Positions 1 through 12,800 of a DNA stretch of 64,000 nt are shown here, piece by piece. This DNA is from Owenia fusiformis (lineage: Eukaryota; Annelida; Polychaeta; Sabellida; Oweniidae). Location of the stretch: contig CAIIXF020000005.1 of NCBI GenBank assembly GCA_903813345.2, forward strand, positions 13,269,375-13,333,374, in the 5' to 3' direction. The position numbers and the translations under genes were made by a program. Numbering within the stretch: the stretch's first letter is position 1; every line of letters starts with the position of its first letter. The notes beneath the pieces are model-generated. The model worked only from the letters and a program-made list of their open reading frames with translations. It ran no database searches and had not been told where the DNA came from.

Positions 1-830
1 AAAGAACCAATCATCTATTATTGTTAGGGCGACACTCCTTTTGATCATTTATTAATATGTAATTGTATGGTGTTTGACAAATCCTGTAAATTGTAATATC
101 CCATATATTGAGATGAATATGAAGAGGACCCAGACGATGTACCCCATGAAATCCAGAACTATGCAGATGAGATTTATACTTAAGGCCGATTACCTCTGCC
201 CCCTCCTTATTCTGTTACTACTCTCCCCCATCCTCCCCCAGGCAAGAACTATTACAATTTGATGTGCATTACTTACCAGAAATGATTGATATTAAGTATA
301 ATCAAAGAAGTTGTAATGTAAATGTATCTCAAAAGTCAAGTTAGACTCTGTATTTATAGAGAAGGAATCTATGATAAGGGCGACGCCCAATTTTGATCAC
401 TTGCGTAATTCTATGGTCTTTATACTTACCAATCATGCAGAATTATAATATCCGATATATTCAGATGAATGTGAAGAAGACCCAGAAGATGTACCCCATG
501 GAATCCAGAACTATGTAGATGAGATTTATACTTAAGGGTGATTAGCTTTGCCCTCTTCCAATTCTGTTACCCCCCCATCTACCCCCTCCCCCATGCAATA
601 AGTATAACACTTACATGTACATTATTTACCAAAAATGCTTCATATTTAGTATAACCAAAGAACATCATTATAAATGTATCTCAAAAGTCAAGTAAAACTC
701 TGTATTTTTAGAGAATGGCAATCATCTACTATGATGAGGGCGACGCCCACTTTTGATCACTTATATAATTGTATGGTCTTTGACACTCCCCAGTTATGTT
801 AATTGCAATATCCTTTATATTTAAATAAAT
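1..830. repeat. Tandem repeat, unit about 355 bp, two full and one partial copy
   Basis: The block beginning TCATCTA..AT..AGGGCGAC recurs at about 20, 370 and 730 (GGGC at 27, 378 and 738). Shared landmarks include TGTACCCCATG, ATCCAGAACTATG and ATGTATCTCAAAAGTCAAGT. Copy 3 breaks off near 830, and copy 1 may start left of the window. Divergence between copies is moderate. No coding frame is kept between them. Confidence 0.85.
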
Positions 831-1370
831 GTTTGAACTGCCCTGGTAATTTTGAGAATGCTAAAATGTTCTGATACCTGTTGATTTGAAAAATAATCCA
901 CATTCTATATTATGTACAGGTACAGGTTTTACCAAAATTAAGGATTTTCTCAGCAAAAATTGTGGTTTCCATGGCAACCCATGTGGCAGACCATTGAAAC
1001 TTTGCATACTACCTTAAAATGATCTCATCAACTCTTAATAAAATTATTATGATGATTGAAGACCAACTGAATGAATTATTCAATGATGATAATGTACCCC
1101 CTGTAATTTTCCTTTTTAGGGTCAAAAACCCAATTTTGACAACTTTCGCCCCGGATACGGCACGTCAGACTAAAATTTTCTGAAGAATCACATAAAAATA
1201 CATATGAAACAAGTAATTTCAATTTGTTCAGAAGCGGGTACATTTTTCGGTGCTACCTCACTAACTAATATGTGAAAAAATCTTAATTAACTCACATACG
1301 CTGTATTTCACCAAATAAAAGCTATAAACATCAAATCAAGGTAGGCATAATAAAACAATATTTAATGATA
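831..1370. other. Intergenic sequence, nothing recognised
   Basis: AT-rich unique-looking sequence with no open frame, splice-flanked exon or repeat that I recognise. Confidence 0.5.
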
Positions 1371-1557
1371 AAAAATCATTGTACTTCACCCACCTTAACA
1401 AGTGTGAAATATAAGGATCGAAAATCATTGTTCTTCACCCACCTTAACAAGTGTGAAATATAAGGATCAAAAATCATTGTACTTCACCCACCTTAACAAG
1501 TGTGAAAAATATAAGGATCAAAAATCATTGTACTTCACCCACCTAAACAAGTGTGAA
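1371..1557. repeat. Minisatellite, about 50-bp unit, four copies
   Basis: The unit AAAATCATTGTACTTCACCC followed by ACCTTAACAAGTGTGAAATA and TAAGGATC repeats four times, with small length changes in the third copy and a truncated fourth. Confidence 0.92.
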
Positions 1558-3226
1558 GTGAAGTATGTAGTTACATAAAACACATAACTGCCAAGACAAG
1601 CTGAATGTGATATAGTTCAGTAAAATGCACAGCCCCGAGAATCCAGTCTAATCCAGGTACATGGTGTATATAAATGCAATGTCTACATATGAAACATTTC
1701 CAGGAGCTGTGCGCTAAACTGAGATATATTCAAGTTTATCATTCAAATTACTATAACTTCTAAACATCAATGTGCCAGTTCTGCACAATATATCTCTAAT
1801 TGTGACCTAACACATGACTATATTTCTACAAACACATGACTGCTTTGAGGATACATATGACTATAAAGTCATGTTTCTTGAAGCTAAAACTTCAAATCAT
1901 ATCCCTTTATATCTTACAGACAATTTCTAAGATCTAATTTGTGCAATTATTCAATAAAAACTGACATCTGTACAAAAAGTTCATTGTATCCTAAGTTGAG
2001 TGCTTTTTTAACATTTAAGTTATATTTATACGGTATATATTGATTTTGACTTTTTAAACAATATACACGATTCACAAACAAAAGCATGCTTTCTGTTTGA
2101 GACTCCATTTCTAAAATCCGGTAAGAGGATATCATATATGCTCATAGAATCTACATATGCCCATTATTGAGTTTGACCCATTCTGATTTGTCAGTCTCCA
2201 CCTAAAGCTTGTGTATATCCCAAGGGATAGAACAGACAGTGGATTCAACAATGAGTTCGACTCTTTACTATTTATTGCATGGGCATATTCACGAGCATCA
2301 CATTTATAATAAAAATGGTGTCTCAAACATGAAAGAATATTAGCTTTCTGTTCCTATAATATGATTTACATAAAAGCACCATAATTTGTTTATTAGTACT
2401 TGGTGATTAAAAAGTACTTTTACACATATACTTTTCCATCACAGTTTAAGTTGGTTTTATTACACAAATTCACATTTTGTGGATATTCAAACATGTTGCC
2501 ACTTTGAAACTGTATATGACAAAAGGTGTGTACAAAGCCATAAAAATGAATGTTGCATAGAATAAATATACTATAAATTGTGACAATTTCAAATGTGACA
2601 ATATTTGATGAAAGATGAGCATTTTATACAGAGGAAAAAAATGATAAAACACTAAAATGTTTCATTGTAAAATCCACTGAATTGTTGTGTCATTTCATTG
2701 GTAAAATTGATAAAACATTGGTAAAACATTTAACTATCTTAAATACCAGCCTCTGTAGTGATAATTTATAGCTAGTTTCATTTTTTGTCAGTTTCTTATC
2801 TTATACTGCAAAACATTCATGCAGTGTTCTACAATATGACCCAAATGTTTAGTGTGTATGTAAGTTTTGTCAATTATTAATGTTGTGAAAGATCTCCATA
2901 ACAACAGTCCATACTTGGCCTTTCTTGAAATTCAACGCTATGCCATCTCACGTTGAGATATAACTCAATCTTGTTGGGTCTAGGTCTACACATAACTCTC
3001 AGTTTCTTCGAAACAAGCAACTGCAAGTTCAAATTTCAGCCCAAGACGGCTTTTGTGTCCAATTGTGTCGTTGTTTAAATTCTCAATAAGCTGTAACATA
3101 GCAACATATCGTGATGTCATTATCATTGTGTAAACTAACACCTTGATGTCATTAACTGTTTCCTTCAGTTTGTAAGTATCAACAATATTATTGAAGTGAA
3201 GTGGAGTAGTGAAATTTAAGTAAAAT
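1558..3226. other. Downstream flank, nothing recognised
   Basis: No exon or transposon signature is visible. It could contain distal 3' UTR of the plexin gene, since AATAAA hexamers are present on the minus strand. Confidence 0.4.
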
Positions 3227-3360
3227 GGAGGCTATTAACAGAAACTTCTTAACATTAGAAATTCATAAAGTCTATTGATTCCTAACTGTGACATCATTAT
3301 ATCCATGTTACAATTGATTTACCAATTTATAGCTCTATGAAGTTTCTGTTAATGACCCCC
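3227..3360. mobile_element. Small inverted-repeat element (MITE-like), AACAGAAACTT family
   Basis: The ends are inverted copies: CTATTAACAGAAACTTCTTA on the left and GAAGTTTCTGTTAATGACCC on the right. The interior has no coding capacity. The reverse complement matches 15125-15866 once that copy's insertion is removed, including a shared ATGGATATAATGATGTCA core, so this is a dispersed family rather than a chance palindrome. Confidence 0.8.
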
Positions 3361-3362
3361 TG

Positions 3363-3759
3363 GTTAGTTATTGATATGTTCATCTGATTCCTGAATTCAC
3401 CCTTTATCCAAAGCTAAGAAGCAGAAATCATTTCTGATGAAAATAGCAGCTCCATAGTGTTTTGTATAGATGAGGCTTCAAGTTTAGGATCTCCCTAGGG
3501 AGATTCTGCTTTCTCCTTTATTTACTGGCCAAGCATTTTATGATACTGCCCTCAAAATGTAATATCAGTATTTGGTACACCGATGACTATATTAAGTGTA
3601 GCCACACTACACTATTACGTTTAGAATTAAAAGCGTCTATGGAAAGCAACACCACTATGCTCCCTCAGCAGTTGATCCCTGGTTTCTATGGCAACCATTT
3701 TGGCATTTTAAGTCTGAAGCATTTTGACAAAATTGCCCCTTGATGTAGTCCCGTCAGAT
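3363..3759 (-). other. Proximal 3' untranslated region of the plexin gene
   Basis: This is noncoding sequence following the TAA. It should be the start of the 3' UTR. I see no conserved RNA element in it apart from the AATAAA noted separately and a palindrome, GATCTCCCTAGGGAGATT, near 3489-3506. The true 3' end is not fixed by sequence alone and could lie further left. Confidence 0.55.
3517..3522 (-). promoter_or_regulatory. Candidate polyadenylation signal AATAAA
   Basis: This is the first canonical AATAAA on the minus strand after the stop codon, about 240 bp downstream. Further AATAAA hexamers occur below 2700, so a longer 3' UTR is possible. Confidence 0.35.
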
Positions 3760-3855
3760 TTAGGCATTGCTTTCGAAACAAGCTTGGACTTGTTCAAACT
3801 TATATGCTAGGCGATTCTTTCTTGCAAATTCGTCATCCTCTAGAGTTGCCATCAG
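3760..3855 (-). CDS. PLXNA: Plexin visible exon 28: C-terminus and stop codon
   Basis: 96 bp including TAA at 3760-3762, phase 0 in, acceptor TTCTAG. It encodes [20 protein letters not shown], then [11 protein letters not shown]. The [10 protein letters not shown] stretch matches the plexin-A K-LAYKLEQV end. The last residues, ACFESNA, differ from the ITLMSLDS tail of vertebrate plexin-A proteins. The 393-bp intron 3856-4248 is without features. Confidence 0.93.
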   Translation of the reverse strand: MMATLEDDEFARKNRLAYKFEQVQACFESNA

Positions 3856-6800
3856 CTAGAACAAGAAAGAAATAGGAAGTTGGAGTGAAATTGAAATATG
3901 AATGCCTCATATTGTTAATGTGTTACTTGAGAGTTAAGTTAAACATATGATGTGGAATGGATTTTAAGGAAGGCAAAGTAAAATAGTTTTAATTTAGATC
4001 TTTTATGTGTAGGTTTGTCTAACCAGCTCATACCCAAACAAGTCATCTGTTTAAGTCTAAAGGCACCATAAGCAAAAGAAACCAAAACCACCAGGCAATC
4101 AGGCATATTAACAGTGGAGTGACATCTTTACAAAAATGATGAAACTTTTAGAAACTTTAAGAATCATAAGAGACATCTTTATGAGAATAAAATGTTAATG
4201 ATAATGACTTGAATTTGATTTTATTATTTCTTAGAATAAAATACTCACATCTTCATAATATTTGACTGCGTATTGATACAGCTCATACATTGCTGCGTCA
4301 ATATTAAATATTTCTGTGTGTTGACGTGATTCATCAGCTAACATAGCATTCATATCCTGGTCACTAATCGCAGGCATCAGTTTGATTTCACGATAATAGC
4401 TGCAAGAATAAAACAATTCTGATATTAGGGTTTGCATTTAAGATGATTTGAATCCTGGCTAGTTCTGCCAAAATATTGACAAGCTAATGTCCATAATAAT
4501 CTGTTAAAACAGATTCACTAAACTTTAAGTGGGAAGTTGATCAAAAAAATCATGCTCCTAAGTACTACCACATTAACAATATACCTTTATTTTGAATAAA
4601 TAAAGTTACACAATATGTAAAGCCACATTATGTGTAAAGCTACATATTGAAAAGTGCAATATAAGCATATTATGAGTAAAGCTTCACTTACCCTTCGACC
4701 CATTTCTTATACTTGGGAATGTCTTTGGCATAGAGGAGTTTACTTGATGGGGAATCTTTCCCGAGTCTGTGTTCGCTCATTGAGCAACTGTCCATGAATG
4801 TCTGAGCCACAACCGACAGACACGAATCAACGATGTTCGATTTGTGGATGTCAAATACAAAGTTTGGGTTCTTAATGATGTTCACCCAGAATCTCAATGG
4901 AAGACTGGAAGTTACAAAATTATCACATTCTTAAATCATGATTAAAATTACTGTATTAAGTAATCTTCTAAAGTTGTAGTTATCGGTTTTTGAATTAATA
5001 GGATAGTTGGAATAGGTGGTAGCAATGCTGTGGGGAGAAAATCACTAATCTTGCGAGATGGCTATCCTAGATTTCTTATGATAAAAATCAATTTTATAAA
5101 AAAAAGTTCATAAAAATTAAATCTGTTGTCTACATTTTTATATAAATCAGAGTTTTCGCAAGGAAATCTTTAGAACCTGGAGAAAAAATGAATTTAATTT
5201 GCATCACATCACACAGTGCCATCATCTTTCAAAAGACTAGCGGAGAACGCTGCATAGTGCATATATTTTAAAAAAGTGTGCTCAAATATCAGTAGATGCC
5301 CCTTACCTGTTGGACTTCCAGGTGTGGACCACTTCAGGGTCTGCAACACCATGCAACAGGGCCTGATCATCCAGGAAATCAAACATGTTCTTTATGGCAA
5401 TGGGCAGGACTGTACCCCTGTGTGTCACACTGAAGATGGTCTCAAATAGATCATCTACAAATTGTTGTAACGTCCCCTGAAGAAGAGAACAGCGGAATAT
5501 TATAAGCATATTTAAGCCTTTAAACAAACTTAATTACAGGGACACTCTGTACATTCAAGACAGGGGAGGTCGTCCTAACTAAACTTTTCAAATGTCTCAA
5601 CAATATCATATAAAAAAATGAATCATGAAACATTTACACTTTTGGCACAATATAAATTTTTTTTTCAATTTTTCATCTGTCCCATCCTCAGGGTACAAGC
5701 CATACAACAGTTACACCTAAGTTACTAAAAGCGGGTAGGTCATCCCATGATTTTTGGTATGAATTTTGTTTTTAAACAATATCCAGAATCAGCCATGCAC
5801 ACTTTTAGATTAACACCACCACTGACATCTATACAACAACATATTTATATTTGGCCATAGTACCAGAGACATCTATTTTGGATATCATTTTAATCAACAA
5901 TACCTGCAAATTACATTCCCATCATGCTAAAATTTCCAAGTTCAAATTTTTCAATGGAGTGTCTAATTTTCTAGTATTTCTGTACAATTTAGAGTATGAA
6001 CCGTATGCCTGTTTATGTTATTCCTTGCTAATTTCACTCTTTTGAGCTATATGTTGCATTTCAAACATGATATAAATAACATTTTCCTCAAAGCTTCACA
6101 ACAGTATATCAATGCACATTATAAAAGTAAAGAACTTACGTGCATTACAGTTAAATCAACCTAATTTTATCCAAGCGCAAGCAAAAATAATCCAAATAAA
6201 ACTCAATCAAAGAAATAGAAGATTTCAAAAATACAATAGTGCATGTTTATTACATAAAAGTGCAAATACAGTAGTATTAAATTAAATGAAATATTGAAAA
6301 TTAAATGAAATCATATTTTGTGTGATTTTACAACATAAACAAATATGGGGAAATAGAATGACAACATTGTTTTTATTTCACTCAATTTTATATGCAAAAT
6401 TTTTAAACAATGTCAACAAAAAAACTAAATTAAAAAAATCATTAAACCTAAATAAATGATCGTGAAAGATTGAGATATTATTTTTGCCAATGCATGGAGA
6501 TTTCATGCAACATTGTTAAAGTAGTAAACTACATTTGTAGTTTCAGACCATTCATTTCCATCACTAGTAATATGTGGGAGATAAACAACAGAATATTTCA
6601 TTTTCAATAAAAAAAATCAAAAAGGGAAATAAATGTGGTACAATAAATCAAATGAATTTCATGTTGATGTGCAATATCCCTGTAATTCAATTATAATTTT
6701 CAACCAATAGGATGTCAGTCATAACAGTAAGTGTGTGATATTTCTCATTACTCACCTTTGTAGCTAGAAGTCTGGTGAGGTAGATCTCAGAGACCATCTT

Positions 6801-9800
6801 ACTACCTCTATCTCCTTCTTTCTCTTTTTCACTGTCATGTGGTTTCACCTGGGGAAGAATATCAAAAATCAAATATTTTTCCACTTTTAGACTCAGTGTG
6901 TTATATATGATTTATACCTTCATGCATTTTATTTTTTCTATGATTTTTTATGTTAGAGTGCTAAAAGCACAAAAGACAACGTTAAAAACTAGATGCCAAT
7001 AGTGTTTCTTCATTCTTGAGTACATTTGTTTTAAGTACAAGCTGTATGCATGATTTAAGTGCCCAACTTCTAGCACAAACCCCATTCTCAATATTAATTC
7101 AGACTTTGACAAACCTGACTTTCAAATTACTGACCAATAGTGTTTAATACAAAAATGGTTATCAAAATGTTCTAACAGAAACATGTGTCATTATAAGGAT
7201 AATTGACAAATCTTGTTCATATTTGGTAGGCATATACTTACTAGATGGTAGTACTTGGAGCCTGGTCCCTCTATATCCACACTGACTGTATTTGGAGATA
7301 CGGAACGACTCATGGCTGGACTCCCTGACATTGAGTAGTAAAGAACAGAATCTGCAAATAAAATGTTCCATGTTTTATGTGCACGATGCAGGGAGTGTTT
7401 TTGATTGTTACGTTTTGTCCTAAATAAACACAGCTTCATGAAAAATTAATTTTCGACATTAACTCAAGAAAAAGAATTTCTTGCACTATGTATATAAGAG
7501 AGATGTGCTCCTATTTTTCAAAAATTCACATCTACATCCGATAGACCCCTACCTTTCATTAACTCACCATAGCGATTTGATGCCCCTGACTTGTCGGAGA
7601 GTAAGGACATATTGTACCCTGATGGTTGGCGGGGAATGAGAGCCATTATAGCACCATCTGGCACCTAAAGGGTTAAAGTAAAATAAAATGTATGGTTGGG
7701 ATAAAAGTGTATATATTGCTGTTCGTGTTATCTCATGAGTGAACCTTATCCTTAACCTTATATTGATGTGTTCAGAAATGTCAATATGCAACTCTATACA
7801 GTAACTTCAAGCTGAAATGATTACAAAAAATGTGTAAACTAGATGTACCTTATAATGTGCCAAAGTGTTAATTTTTTTATAGTCTCCTGACTCAACCTTA
7901 GTTGTCAGATCCTCATCTTGGAGGATCATACGACCTCTGACCCCATTTCTCCATTCTGAAATGTAAAATCAAACACAGTACATGTACTATCTTCAATATT
8001 TATTTTAGTTTTTTTATTTTACTTTAAGAATATTTTTATTTTAAGAATATTTCTTAGAACCCATTCTATTCCCTCATTGATAAATTTTTATCGATTTTCC
8101 CAATTACTCAAGGGGCGAGGAGGAAAATTCTCAATAAATGGTGTATAGTTGGTTTGGCAGTATTTTCAGTTAGGGGAGAGTCTTGGATGAAATTTCCACC
8201 TAGGTGATAGCTTTGCAGAGTGGTAGGAAGTTCTTTTTTTTGAGGAGTTAGCCCCCCACCCCCCAAAAACACCCCAACCTGGGGAAAAAAATTGTTCACA
8301 CTAAATAACCTTAGATATTTTGATGTTTGTAAGTGACATACATAGCTATTATATATATGAATAATTTGCAGTATTATTGATGCTGATTACTCCTAAAGAA
8401 TTTGAATATCAGTACAAAGTGTGTACCCCAGGGGGCAAATTCATGACTCATTTTCTTACTGTTTTGATTCTAACTTTTCAACTAGACACTGTAAGAGGTT
8501 GAAAAAATTCATGTGAAGTGCCCAATAGCAGGGTTAGTAACCCTGAAAGATGCAAAGCCATGGAAGAAGTAGGACCTGAGAAAAAAATTGTTGGTTTTTC
8601 GAAAAATTTGACATTTTTGACAACTGGATTTTGTGTATGACTATAGCTGACCCCTATAGTTTCTAGATCCATCCCTCTATGATGATATTTATGGTTTTAT
8701 AGTGTGGAACTAAGATGTAAAACATAATTTAGATGGGTTTTAAGGAAGTTAAAGGTTTTAAACAAGTCCAAAATTTGAAAAATTGTAAATATAAGGTTTC
8801 AAATTTACGAATTCCAGGTATAGCCATGGCTGACCTCTATAGTTTATAGATCCATCCATCTTGGATGATATTTATGCTTCCATAGTGTGAAACTAAGATG
8901 TAAAACATAAATTAGATGGGTTTTAAGGAAGTTATAGGTTTTAAACAAGTCCAAAATTCGAAAAATTGTAAATGTAAGGTTTTAAATTTACGAATTCCAG
9001 GTAGAGCCATGGCTGACCCCTATAGTTTCTAGATCCATCCCTCTTTGATGATATTTATGGTTTTGTAGTATGGAACTAAAGATGTAAAACATAATTTAGA
9101 TGGGTTTTAAGGAAGTTAATGATTTAAAACAAGTTCAAAATTTGAAAAATTGTAAATATAAGGTTTCAAATTTACGAATTTTAGGTATAGCCATGGATGA
9201 CCCTTATGGCTTTTTCATCAATACTTCTATGATGAAACATATACTTTTAGAGTGTGAAACTAAGATGTAAAACATACCGAAGATGAATTTTAAGGAAGTT
9301 TAAGAATTTTAACAAGTGCAATATTTGAAAAATTGAGAAATATCAGGTCTCAAAGGAGCACGGAAAGTATCGCAACAGATTTCAGACAGTCATATGTTGG
9401 ATTTTGTCTGTTTTCTGAGGATTTAAGCAGGTGCATATGATAGACCATCGCATTACCTACGGGAAAAGAACTCTTAGAGATGATAAAATAGTTTGGAATT
9501 TGAGACAGCGAAGGTGAAAACAATCCACCAACATGTTTTTTGGGAAATATCGTCCCGATTTTCAACCCCATTCACCCCTGGTTTTTCAATTTTTGTTGCA
9601 TCAATATGTTGCGTTTTGAGACATAGTTAACCTTTAAAAGGATAAATTTCTTTTAGATAAAGCGGAAAACAATATTTTCCCATAGGGAAAACTCATGTGA
9701 TCCATTGCTTTCAGCTTAATTTTGGTCACCCATATGTGATATCTTTAAAATCCCTGATGGAATGTATTTTTCATTTAAAGGGGTTAACTGTATGTAAAAA

Positions 9801-12800
9801 CACATATATTTATACATATACACATATATATTTATGCATGTGGGTGGGTTGTTTGCACCTTCCCTGTCTCAAAATAGAAATTATTTTATCATCTCTATGG
9901 GTGCTTTTCCTGGAGGAAATGCATTGGCCTAACATATGCACCTCCTCAAATCCTCAGAAAATAGCCAAAATCCAACATATGATTGCTGAAATCTGTTGCG
10001 ATACTTCCAGTCCTCCTTTACGATTTCAGGTATAGCCCTGGATGTCCCTCTTTTTGAATGTATGACTTAGCTTAGAAATTAGATGTTGAAAATATTGTGG
10101 TCAGGTTTGATCCATGTTACATGTATTGTTAAAAGAAAAATCATTAGAGTTGAGGACTTAACCCTTGAGTTCCTAAGGGGTGAGAGGTTAATAAATCCCC
10201 CAGTAAGTGTAACTGCTCCTAGGGATATCGTATACAGTGTAGTAATTGATTGATTAAATGGATTATAACTAATTAATTATTATTTGATGATATTTATTAT
10301 GTGATATAGCATTTTTACTTTTTCACATCAACATGTTCGATGTAATGTTCTGCATTATCAAAATACATAAAGACATGGTTAATTAAAAGAAACATGTTTT
10401 CTCTATATTTTGTTATGCCCCTTCTGTTACTAAGCAATGATCATCTCCTAATACAAAATGTTGTTATGAATTATCAAATTATAATCACTACACTCCCAAT
10501 AAAACAATTTGTCATCAGGCAACAGTAATTATTTGGGAAAATAAGGATTAAAAGGATCATACCCCCCCCCCCGGGCCTAGAAACTTCCGTTAGTGCAATA
10601 AGGAACTCTAGGGTAAAAGTGTCTTGTCACATTAAAATCTTCATGTAGATCAAAAAAGTATTGGTGATATGATCAATATGTTTCAAACAAACAGACATTG
10701 TAGAAAATGTTTACATACTGACTTTGCAGATGACATTTTCTAGCATAGTTGAAGAATTTTTTTCATTTATTGAAATGATAGTCATAAAGTTATAATATCA
10801 GTGTCATTTGATGCAAATTACTGCAGTCCCACATGTTCTGCTGAATGTAAAGCAGAGTGAATAATTTTTAAATCAGCCTCTTCAGGAGTGGAATTTAACA
10901 GGAGATTTAATTATCATTTTCACAGATATTTAAGTTCTCTCCAATAGTTCCACTTAAAACAATCTTGACATTTGGCACACTTTTAGAATGCTGCTTTATT
11001 GAATTTCTTTGTAATCTTTGAAAATTTGTCTTATATTACTTGGGCAAAGGTATTCATATTTTAAGGTTATTGTGTAATTTCTTCTATGGATTAAAGTTCA
11101 ATAGGGGAAGCATCCATTCTTCGCATTCTTTCAGAATACTTTACTGATGGAGGCAACTAGCTAGGAGTCTAATATGAAATCTATTCTTTGGGCTCCTTTA
11201 CTAGATTTGATGGAGTAGTCAAATATAGCTTTCCAAAACTCTCCAAATTTCAACATATAAGTTAATCTTCATTTTCCCTTTGTCATAGCCATTGCATCAA
11301 TCACGAAAGTTTTATCAATTTGTGGTATGGTTTCATCGATCTCCATTTCAAACCCCTTTTTAAGTTCTGATTTTACAGAATTAAGATGATCATTGTCAAA
11401 CGAACTGTTTGTATCCATATAAGATCATAGTTTACTCACACATTTCTAGGCAAGGTGTGTCCAATTCCAGCCAATTCAATATTCCATATAACTGCATTCC
11501 AATTTACTACTCTCATAAACCAAAGGTCAATTTTAGATTCTAGAGAAACTAATGATCATAGGGAATAGCATGCCAAGTGCTTGTATTTGAATTTATGTGG
11601 ATTACTCATTTGGTAGACACCTTTATCAAATGTTAAAGTGTTGTTGATTTTCAAGTTGTACAAGCACAGTGTCATGGGTGCTTTCTTTTCCTGACATAGT
11701 ATAACATTGTGGTAAAAATTATCAAAGGCACCTAGTACAGTAGTTCTAGTTCATCATCTTGATGTATAAATGATATATCAGCAGTGAAACCTGTATATCC
11801 CAACATCTGACTATTGTGAACACCTACCAATCATCCCAACACCTGACTTATCTGAAAACCAACCAATCTGAACACTTTTCCCCAGTTCAATTTTTCCTTC
11901 CTCCCATTGACTCCTATGTTTAAAAATTGAAATCTGAACACCTCTTAATTCGAACAGTGAACACTCATATTTGAAAAATCAACCTGTTTAACTTGAACTT
12001 TTTTTTTACCAAATATCACAAATTTCTTACAAAATTGCTCAAATATTGTCAGTTTAACACTGCATTGTTATGATATCAAAACTTTTGAATTGGATTTTGG
12101 AATGCTATTAAGCTTTTTGGGTGGTCAGTATAAATATTATTAATATTTATTAATATTTTTCATTGAGAATGCATTCATATTTCTTCAAAATCCAGAATAT
12201 TGCAGATGTAAAAACCTCAAAATTCAAACACTTCTAATTTGAACGCTTTTAGCTGGTCCAAATACTATATCTAGTAGCATTCAGATTAGAAAGATTTTAC
12301 TGTAGTTCATGACTTTTCACTCCATCTATATGCAACAGACTAACTGCTGCAACAGGTATATATTCTACACCTGGTCTCTAAGCTATGATATCACAGTTGT
12401 TACTATTATGCTCATAACCTTCGATTATCAGGGCTCATTCAAGGCTGTACCTGAATAACGTGAATTTGAGACCAATTTTCGAGATCAATTTTTCAAATTT
12501 TGCACTTGTTTAAAACCTTGAACTTCCTTCAAACTCATCTTATGCATCTTTTACATTTTAGTTAAATACTCTAAAAATATATATCTCATCACTGAGGTAT
12601 AGATGTAAAAAACCATAAGGGTCATCTTTGGCTATACCTGAAATTCATAAATTTGAAAACTTACATTTACAATTCTTCAAATTTTTGACTTGTTTAAAAC
12701 CTTAAACTTTCTTAAAATTCATTTTGGGTATGTTAAATCTTAGTCCCACACTCTAAAACTGTATATTTAATCATAGAGGTATGGATGTAAAAACCATAAG

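Noticed and set aside
74-262. 62-residue frame in the left-hand tandem repeat
   Set aside because: The frame is not kept in the second and third copies of the repeat.
8478-8672. 64-residue frame nearly identical to one at 13147-13341, possible conserved gene pair
   Set aside because: The two are mirror copies because they lie in the inverted arms of the foldback. Similarity extends at DNA level beyond the frames, so it gives no sign of protein selection.
9697-10035. 112-residue plus-strand open frame
   Set aside because: It runs through the arm of a nested palindrome and has no protein family features; openness follows from the repeat.
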